Origin: Anaerolineae bacterium
GTDB taxonomy: Bacteria > Chloroflexota > Anaerolineae > UBA1429
Assembly: GCA_016928125.1 (NCBI GenBank)
Contig: JAFGLK010000263.1
Coordinates: 1-12,313 of the forward strand
DNA: 12,313 nucleotides
Direction: 5' to 3'
Position numbers and translations under genes: made by a program. Below are positions 1-4,991 of this stretch, piece by piece. The notes beneath the pieces are model-generated. The model was not told the DNA's origin. It saw nothing but the letters and a program-made list of their open reading frames with translations, and made no database searches. Positions within the stretch are counted from its first letter, which is position 1; each line of letters begins with the position of its first letter.

Positions 1-40
1 AGCTCAGCGAGCGGAGATGCTCCTCCGAGCGACACTATGT

Positions 41-46
41 GGGAGG
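41..46 (+). promoter_or_regulatory. Shine-Dalgarno site that sets the start of the MocA-type gene
   Basis: GGGAGG lies 8 bases before the ATG at 55. An in-frame ATG at 37 also exists, but this site falls inside its coding frame and nothing comparable precedes it. The downstream ATG is therefore preferred. The resulting N-terminus leads directly into the first Rossmann beta strand, as is usual for the family. Confidence 0.75.
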
Positions 47-54
47 CAGTCAAG

Positions 55-1164
55 ATGAAAACCGTCCCGATCGGGATCGTAGGGTGTGGCAACATCAGCG
101 GCAAGTACCTGACCAGCGCACAGGTGTTCGGTGTGCTGCGCGCGGTGGCCTGCGCCGACATCGACATGTCGCGCGCGGAGGCACGTGCGGCGGAATTCGG
201 CGTGCCGAGAGCCTGCTCTGTGGACGAACTGCTTGCCGATCCGGAGATCCAGATCGTCGTCAACCTGACCACACCCCAAGCCCACATGGCCGTGAGTCTG
301 GCGGCTATCGAAGCGGGTAAACATGTGTTCACCGAGAAGCCTCTGGCAGTGACCCGAGACCAGGGGCGGAGAATCCTGGAGGCCGCGCGAGAGCGGGGCG
401 TGCGTGTGGGCTCTGCTCCTGGCACCTTCTTGGGGGGTGGCCTGCAGACCTGTCGCAAGTTGATCGATGAGGGCGCTATCGGCGCGCCTGTGGCGGCTGC
501 GGCCTTTATGATGAGTCACGGCCATGAGAGTTGGCATCCCGATCCGGCGTACTATTACAAGGTCGGCGCCGGGCCGATGTTCGACATGGGGCCCTACTAT
601 CTCACGGCCCTGACCACGTTGTTGGGGCCGGTGACGCGCGTATGTGGCACGGCTGGCATCCAGATTCCAGAGCGCACCATCACCAGCCAGCCTCATTATG
701 GGGAAAAGATCCAGGTCGAGACGCCCGATCACGTGACCGGTACGTTGCTCTTTGCCAGCGGCGCCATCGGCACGATCATCACCACCTTTGCCACGTGGCA
801 TGCTTCGCTGCCGCGCATCGAGATCTATGGCACCGAGGCGACGTTGAGCGTGCCCGATCCGAATACCTTAGGCGGCCCGGTGCGCATCGCTCCGGCTGGC
901 CAGCGCGAATGGACCGAGCTACCCCTGAGTCACCCGCACACCGACGGCCGGACCATGTGGGGCATCGGCGTGGCGGACCTGGCCCACGCGCTCGCGTCAG
1001 GGCGCCCGCATCGCGCCACCGGCCAGCAAGCCTATCACGTGCTGGAGTTGATGCAGGCCTTTCTCGAGAGCTCGGCTCAGGGCCAGTACTATGACGTCAC
1101 GAGCAGCTTCCAGCGGCCAAGCCCGCTGCCCGTGGGGCTCACCGAGGGCCTTCTGGACGACTAG
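55..1164 (+). CDS. Gfo/Idh/MocA-family NAD(P)-dependent oxidoreductase
   Basis: This is a 369-residue cytoplasmic dehydrogenase, a typical length for the family. Such enzymes oxidise or reduce a hydroxyl of a sugar, inositol or related polyol with NAD(P); the substrate cannot be read from this sequence. The N-terminal Rossmann fold shows GIVGCGNIS at residues 7-15. An acidic D at 35-37 closes beta 2, which often favours NAD. The family signature EKPLA is at 94-98, with its lysine at 95. The C-terminal sheet domain holds GAGPMFDMGPYY at 171-182. In many relatives this motif ends in a catalytic histidine (DxGxH). Here the position is tyrosine, as I recall for a subfamily with DMGPYYLTAL. The gene converges on the DUF72 gene. 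The first 54 bases hold no recognisable gene end, so any upstream operon partner lies outside the window. Confidence 0.9.
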   Translation: MKTVPIGIVGCGNISGKYLTSAQVFGVLRAVACADIDMSRAEARAAEFGVPRACSVDELLADPEIQIVVNLTTPQAHMAVSLAAIEAGKHVFTEKPLAVTRDQGRRILEAARERGVRVGSAPGTFLGGGLQTCRKLIDEGAIGAPVAAAAFMMSHGHESWHPDPAYYYKVGAGPMFDMGPYYLTALTTLLGPVTRVCGTAGIQIPERTITSQPHYGEKIQVETPDHVTGTLLFASGAIGTIITTFATWHASLPRIEIYGTEATLSVPDPNTLGGPVRIAPAGQREWTELPLSHPHTDGRTMWGIGVADLAHALASGRPHRATGQQAYHVLELMQAFLESSAQGQYYDVTSSFQRPSPLPVGLTEGLLDD

Positions 1165-1215
1165 GACGCGCCAGCCTATCGCTTGGCGCTCACGGCGACC
1201 TGAGCAGAGTCTGCA

Positions 1216-1265
1216 CGCCCCTGACGTCTCTCATGGTTAGCAGCCCATGAGAGGCATCAGGGGCG
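1216..1265. terminator. Long hairpin between convergent genes, probable bidirectional terminator
   Basis: Bases 1216-1236 pair with 1245-1265 around an 8-base loop. The stem is 21 bp with one C-A mismatch (1225/1256) and one T-G wobble (1227/1254). It sits between the stop at 1164 and the stop of the opposing gene at 1290, where a shared terminator is expected. Neither side has a run of T, so it is not a textbook intrinsic terminator. It could instead stabilise the 3' ends of the transcripts or be a dispersed repeat copy. Confidence 0.6.
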
Positions 1266-1289
1266 CCGGCAATCGGGAGATCAGATCCT

Positions 1290-2138
1290 CTAGTTTGCTC
1301 CGCTCTCCTCTGGTGAGGAGACGATCTCGGCCCCGCTCAGCGAGTCACGCAGCAACATGCGCAGTTGACGCCCATTGCGCACGGCATAGTCTTGGGCGTT
1401 GTTATTGAACAGCAGATGCACCTCTTGGGCGTTCTCGGCGAGCGTACGCACATTCGGCACCCATTCGGCCAGTTCCTCAGTGGAATAGAGGTAATCGAAC
1501 CGCTCGGCTGTGCGCTGCACGCGCGCATACCATTTCTTGTAGTTGCGCCCATGGAAACGGACGATGACCAGTGCGGGATCGGTCACCTCCAACAGGGTCG
1601 GCACGCTGCCGCTGCCCAGTTGGGGCTCGTCGACCACCGTGAGGCTGACGTGGTGCGCGGCGAGTTGCGCCAGGAGCGTCGGTACGTGGTCGCCCTCAAG
1701 CCAACTGCGATGTCGGAACTCGACGCCCAGACGATCCGCGCCAAACAGGTCACGAACGTGCATGATATAGTCCAGGTTGCTGTCTCGATACGTGAACCAG
1801 GGCGGAAACTGGAAATGGACCGCGGCCAACTTGCCCGCCGCACGCAGAGGATCGAGCGTGGCGCTAAAGGCCTGGGTGATCTCGTCGTCGGGCGGCTGCT
1901 TGCGATCGTGCCAGGTCAGTTGCTTGTAAGGCTTGACGTCAAAGCGAAAATCCGGCGGCGTGCGCTCGGCCCAAAGCTCAAAGTTGCGGGTGGGCATCAT
2001 ATGATAGTAGGTTGAGTTGATCTCCACGATGGGAAAGTGCTGGGCATAGTAGGAAATCTGCTGATTCGAGGGCAGCCCCTCCGGATAAAAGTTCGTGTGG
2101 TCCGCCCAGCTGCACGTGCCGACATAGATTCGGGTCAT
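1290..2138 (-). CDS. DUF72 family protein (YecE-like TIM barrel)
   Basis: The 282-residue protein matches the DUF72/YecE family across its length. It shows GTCSW at 7-11, EINSTYY at 39-45, FDVKPY at 66-71, the HFQFPPWF strand at 108-115, VEFRHRSW at 139-146, VRFHGRN at 193-199 and the closing LLFNNNAQDYAVRN at 242-255. The family forms a TIM barrel with a conserved polar pocket. Its biochemical role is not established, so no function is assigned. The ATG at 2138 starts directly on the family's first strand and has a weak AAAGG ribosome site 10 bases upstream. A good promoter lies just ahead at 2184-2212. The gene is a single transcription unit, divergent from the Helicase_C_3 gene. Confidence 0.92.
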   Translation of the reverse strand: MTRIYVGTCSWADHTNFYPEGLPSNQQISYYAQHFPIVEINSTYYHMMPTRNFELWAERTPPDFRFDVKPYKQLTWHDRKQPPDDEITQAFSATLDPLRAAGKLAAVHFQFPPWFTYRDSNLDYIMHVRDLFGADRLGVEFRHRSWLEGDHVPTLLAQLAAHHVSLTVVDEPQLGSGSVPTLLEVTDPALVIVRFHGRNYKKWYARVQRTAERFDYLYSTEELAEWVPNVRTLAENAQEVHLLFNNNAQDYAVRNGRQLRMLLRDSLSGAEIVSSPEESGAN

Positions 2139-2183
2139 ATGGAGCGCGCCTTTCTCTATCTCATAGTCCCTCTCACTATGTCA

Positions 2184-2212
2184 AGTATAGACTCAGAGCA
2201 CTGCCAGGTCAA
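2184..2212 (-). promoter_or_regulatory. Sigma70-type promoter of the DUF72 gene
   Basis: Reading the minus strand, TTGACC (2212-2207) and TATACT (2189-2184) are separated by exactly 17 bases. Each hexamer matches the consensus at five of six positions. Transcription would begin near 2177, giving a leader of about 39 bases before the ATG at 2138. A consensus TTGACA at 2184-2179 lies just downstream but has no good -10 partner. Confidence 0.7.
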
Positions 2213-2299
2213 TTGGGATGCATTCTCTCTGGCCCGCCGCGTGAGCGGGAGGAACGGGCGCGTCAGGGCGCACGTTGGCCTTGCTCTCGCTCTCCGCGC

Positions 2300-2328
2300 T
2301 TGGCGGTTCCACGGCCTCGCTCTATACT
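2300..2328 (+). promoter_or_regulatory. Sigma70-type promoter of the Helicase_C_3 gene
   Basis: TTGGCG (2300-2305) and TATACT (2323-2328) are spaced by 17 bases. Transcription would start near 2335, only about 10 bases before the ATG at 2345, so the leader is very short. This placement also argues against the upstream in-frame ATG at 2213, which would lie before the promoter. Confidence 0.6.
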
Positions 2329-2344
2329 TACCTCGGTGAGAGAG

Positions 2345-4063
2345 ATGAAGGATCTATATCGCTGTCTTGATGACTACCCACCTCTCCTCTTGCAGGTGAT
2401 CGCTCAGGGCTGGCAGCTCCCTCTGATCGAGGGCGAACCGCGCGAGCAGGCCCATGACCTTGCGGAGCGCATGCTGACGTCCAGCGCCATTGGGCGCGTG
2501 CTGGATCGTCTTTCGCCAGGGGCTCGGGAGGCGCTGGCGGCCATCGTGCAAGCGTCTGGGGCGGTTCCCACCCATCGGCTGGCCTTGCGGTTCGGGGCCA
2601 TCCGACGCTACGGCCCCGCGCGGCTCGAGAGGGAGCAGCCCTGGCTGGCGCCCGAGAACGCCCTGGAGGAGCTATACTACCGAGGCTTGCTCTACCGGGT
2701 CTACGGCGCTGTGGGCGAGTACTATGGCGAGCTCTATATCGTCCCGGATCCTCTACGGAGCGAGCTCCCCCCTCTGGCCGCGGAAAGCCCCATCGCACAG
2801 GCCAGGGCCATCGAGCCACCGAACACAGTCCGGCGCGATGGCTTGGCTCTGATGGAGGACCTCTTTCTGGTCCTGGTGCGCGTCCGCTCGGCACACATGC
2901 CCTTTCCCACGGGATTGGTTCCTCCCGGTCGGGCACCCGCCTTTTTCGCTGACCTGCGACTCGACCCACGCCTGCAAGGCGAAGACTGCGAGGAGCGTCT
3001 GGGGCTGCTTTGGCGGCTGCTGCAGCGCCTGCATCTCGTGCAGCAAGATCAGGGTATGGTGCAGACGAGCCTGAAGGCGCGCGAGTGGCTACGCCTGACG
3101 GATGCTCAGCGCATGCGGACCCTGTTTCTGGCCTGGCGTGACGATCCCCAATGGGATGAGCTCCGTTTGGTGCCTTGGCTCCATTGTGAGGAGACCGGCT
3201 GGAAGAACAACCCGGTCGAGGCCCGCCGCAATGTGCTGGCTGCGCTGAGCGTGTATCCCTCGGAACGGTGGTTCGATCTGCAGGATCTGATACGCTTCTT
3301 CAAAGAGCATCAGCCCGATTGGATGCGTCCTGATGGGGATTTTGATAGCTGGTACATTCGCGATGCGCAGACCGGGCAGTACCTCACCGGTTTCGAGTCG
3401 TGGGATGGCATCGAGGCCGCGGTGCTGCGCCACATGTTCGCCTCTGCGCTGCACTGGCTGGGTGTGGTGGAGCTTGGCTTTGAGGCCGGGGCCATTCGCC
3501 CAGGCGCCTTTCGTATCGGAGAGCAAGGCGCTCGTCTGTTGGCTGGGGGCGAGGGCGCGGCTGTCGAGATGGATGAGCGGCCAGTAGCGGCGGCTGAAAT
3601 CGACGCCGATCTGACAGTGCGCATCTCGCCCACGGACAGTCTCTACGAGCGCTACCAGTTGGAGCGTTTTGCCGATTGGCAGGCCCAGGGCGCACAGGTG
3701 GTCTATCAGATCAGGGAAGAGTCGATCTTGAGAGCCTACAATGCGGGAATCACCAACGACCAGATCCTGCGGTTCCTGGGGCGCATCGCGCAAGATCAGG
3801 TGCCCCCAAGCGTCGAAAGAATCCTGCTCGCCTGGGGCGGCCACATGGGCCAGGTGACGATCAAGCGCACGCTGGTGCTAGAGGTCGCCGACGAACAGAT
3901 CATGCAACAGCTCAAGGATCAGCGCGAAATCCAGGCCCTCTTGGGTGAGATGCTCTCTCCCACACGTTGCCTGATCGAAGAGCAGGACCTGGACAGGCTC
4001 ACCGAGCTTATGAGAGCGCTGGGGACCTGGCCCAAGGTTGAGACCGCCTCGAGTCCTTCCTGA
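2345..4063 (+). CDS. Helicase-associated (Helicase_C_3, XPB/Ssl2 N-terminal-like) domain protein
   Basis: This 572-residue protein has no signal peptide and no helicase motor: there is no Walker A and no DExH box. Residues about 420-545 resemble the Helicase_C_3 domain of XPB/Ssl2-type helicases. They show the strand DLTVRISPTD at 422-431, then YERYQLERFADW, a YQIREESILRAYNAGIT helix pair, and VPPSVERILLAWGGHMGQV followed by strands. The N-terminal 400 residues are mostly helical and look like repeated winged-helix units, as in related bacterial 'helicase-associated domain' proteins; that is inference. The start at 2345 follows GGTGAG at 2335-2340 and a promoter at 2300-2328. The longer frame from 2213 adds 44 Arg/Pro-rich residues typical of translated noncoding GC-rich DNA. 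The gene converges on the zinc-ribbon gene, and a helicase follows about 0.9 kb downstream. A role as helicase partner or DNA-binding accessory is plausible but unproven. Confidence 0.75.
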   Translation: MKDLYRCLDDYPPLLLQVIAQGWQLPLIEGEPREQAHDLAERMLTSSAIGRVLDRLSPGAREALAAIVQASGAVPTHRLALRFGAIRRYGPARLEREQPWLAPENALEELYYRGLLYRVYGAVGEYYGELYIVPDPLRSELPPLAAESPIAQARAIEPPNTVRRDGLALMEDLFLVLVRVRSAHMPFPTGLVPPGRAPAFFADLRLDPRLQGEDCEERLGLLWRLLQRLHLVQQDQGMVQTSLKAREWLRLTDAQRMRTLFLAWRDDPQWDELRLVPWLHCEETGWKNNPVEARRNVLAALSVYPSERWFDLQDLIRFFKEHQPDWMRPDGDFDSWYIRDAQTGQYLTGFESWDGIEAAVLRHMFASALHWLGVVELGFEAGAIRPGAFRIGEQGARLLAGGEGAAVEMDERPVAAAEIDADLTVRISPTDSLYERYQLERFADWQAQGAQVVYQIREESILRAYNAGITNDQILRFLGRIAQDQVPPSVERILLAWGGHMGQVTIKRTLVLEVADEQIMQQLKDQREIQALLGEMLSPTRCLIEEQDLDRLTELMRALGTWPKVETASSPS

Positions 4064-4072
4064 GTGCAAGCT

Positions 4073-4095
4073 GGCCGAGCTGTAGCTGCGCGGCC
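4073..4095. terminator. Small GC-rich hairpin between convergent genes, possible terminator
   Basis: GGCCG (4073-4077) can pair with CGGCC (4091-4095). An inner AGC/GCT stem closes a TGTA loop, with GCG bulged on one side. It lies in the 53-base gap between two convergent stop codons. No T-run follows in either direction, so the assignment rests on position and pairing alone. Confidence 0.3.
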
Positions 4096-4116
4096 CCCGG
4101 CGAGAGGTTGGCTGAC

Positions 4117-4725
4117 CTACTCGGGCGTGGTCTCAGAGTCCGCGAAAGGCTCTGAGCTCATCTGGTCTGGGGCGATCACGACCAGATCCGGCTCATCCCG
4201 GTCGGCCGGAGGCCGGGCGTCCCCAGCCTCGATGATGGGTTGTGCCTCCCGTTCCCCTTGCGCATCGCCCTCGATCTCGCCGGCTTGATCTTGATCGCGG
4301 TAGAGTCCGCAATAGGGGCAGACATCCCATTCGAGATGGAGCAAGCGCTTGCAGCCCACACAACGCAAGCGCAACTGCTGGTGGCAATGCGGACAGACCA
4401 CGAAATCCGGCTCGATCTGGAGCTGACAGTTCGGGCAGACATGGCGCTGGTCGAGATCCTGGAGCAGCGCCTCCTCGGCCAACGTGCGCTCATACTGCTG
4501 CGACAGGGTTTCATGGGGCCTCAGCAGCAGATAGATGACCAATCCAGGCAGGGTAAAAACCGCGACGAGCAAGGTGGCCATGATCTGGCCCAATACATCT
4601 CGGGTTCGCCCGTGTATGTCCCGAAAGGTCCAGACGATCAGCCCCACGTAAAGGGCGATAAAGTAGGCCCCGAGCACAAACATGGCTGCTGAGATATACA
4701 CATCGAGATTGGCGGGCAGAGTCAT
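4117..4725 (-). CDS. Membrane protein with double zinc ribbon
   Basis: The 202-residue protein has two predicted membrane helices, about residues 11-33 and 47-68, joined by an Arg-rich turn (FRDIHGRTRD). A short helical linker follows, then four CxxC knuckles at C97/C100, C111/C114, C122/C125 and C136/C139. The spacing fits two zinc-ribbon folds back to back (DZR-like). The last 60 residues are acidic, Pro- and Gln-containing, and probably disordered. The pattern recalls an uncharacterised family seen in Chloroflexota, whose N-terminal helix pair resembles PLDc_N hairpins. That is memory, not a search. Zinc binding is likely; the role is unknown, perhaps a membrane-tethered protein- or nucleic-acid-binding module. 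The ATG follows GAGGAG by 9 bases. The gene is monocistronic, between the Helicase_C_3 gene (convergent) and the MrfA-like helicase (divergent). Confidence 0.85.
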   Translation of the reverse strand: MTLPANLDVYISAAMFVLGAYFIALYVGLIVWTFRDIHGRTRDVLGQIMATLLVAVFTLPGLVIYLLLRPHETLSQQYERTLAEEALLQDLDQRHVCPNCQLQIEPDFVVCPHCHQQLRLRCVGCKRLLHLEWDVCPYCGLYRDQDQAGEIEGDAQGEREAQPIIEAGDARPPADRDEPDLVVIAPDQMSSEPFADSETTPE

Positions 4726-4769
4726 CCCTGATCACTCCTCACAGAGACTGGATGCGTACAGGTCTGAGG

Positions 4770-4798
4770 ATTATAGCATGATCAACCCAGACTGTCAC
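4770..4798 (-). promoter_or_regulatory. Strong sigma70-type promoter of the zinc-ribbon gene
   Basis: On the minus strand GTGACA (4798-4793) and a consensus TATAAT (4775-4770) are separated by 17 bases, with eleven of twelve positions matching. Transcription would start near 4763, leaving a leader of about 38 bases that contains the GAGGAG ribosome site. Confidence 0.75.
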
Positions 4799-4850
4799 AC
4801 CTGAGGAGACTGGGTCAGGCGGCGTGGCTGCCTCAATGGGCACCATGGGC

Positions 4851-4879
4851 TTTCCGAGCGTGGGGCCATCGTGTATAAT
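4851..4879 (+). promoter_or_regulatory. Probable promoter of the MrfA-like helicase gene
   Basis: A consensus TATAAT stands at 4874-4879, with a weak -35 element TTTCCG at 4851-4856 and a 17-base spacer. Transcription would begin near 4886, giving a leader of roughly 105 bases before the GTG at 4992. The poor -35 suggests low basal activity or dependence on an activator. It is divergent from the zinc-ribbon promoter, about 53 bases away. Confidence 0.5.
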
Positions 4880-4978
4880 CGCCTCGGTTCTGTCTGGCCC
4901 TCGACGAGAGCCAATGCAGATGTTCGTGCCCAGTCGCGCGATGGCGATGGGCTGCCCTGCACGCAGCCTCGCTTGATC

Positions 4979-4985
4979 TGAGGAG
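4979..4985 (+). promoter_or_regulatory. Shine-Dalgarno site fixing a GTG start
   Basis: TGAGGAG ends 6 bases before the GTG at 4992. The next in-frame ATG at 5004 would be 18 bases away, too far for this site, so GTG is the better start. Confidence 0.7.
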
Positions 4986-4991
4986 CCGAAG

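Noticed and set aside
1..54. Short hairpin CGGAG/CTCCG (12-16, 23-27) at the left edge as a terminator of an upstream gene
   Set aside because: Only 5 bp, no T-run, and no upstream gene visible.
4..801. 265-codon open frame on the minus strand opposite the MocA-type gene
   Set aside because: Composition is rich in Arg, His and Gly with no family resemblance, and it lies wholly antisense to a gene with clear motifs. It is a shadow frame of GC-rich DNA.
2213..2344. N-terminal extension of the Helicase_C_3 protein from the ATG at 2213
   Set aside because: These 44 residues are Arg/Pro-rich and include the promoter region; a ribosome site and promoter favour the start at 2345.
3089..3844. 251-codon minus-strand frame inside the Helicase_C_3 gene
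   Set aside because: It is antisense to the conserved C-terminal domain, with no ribosome site or recognisable motif.
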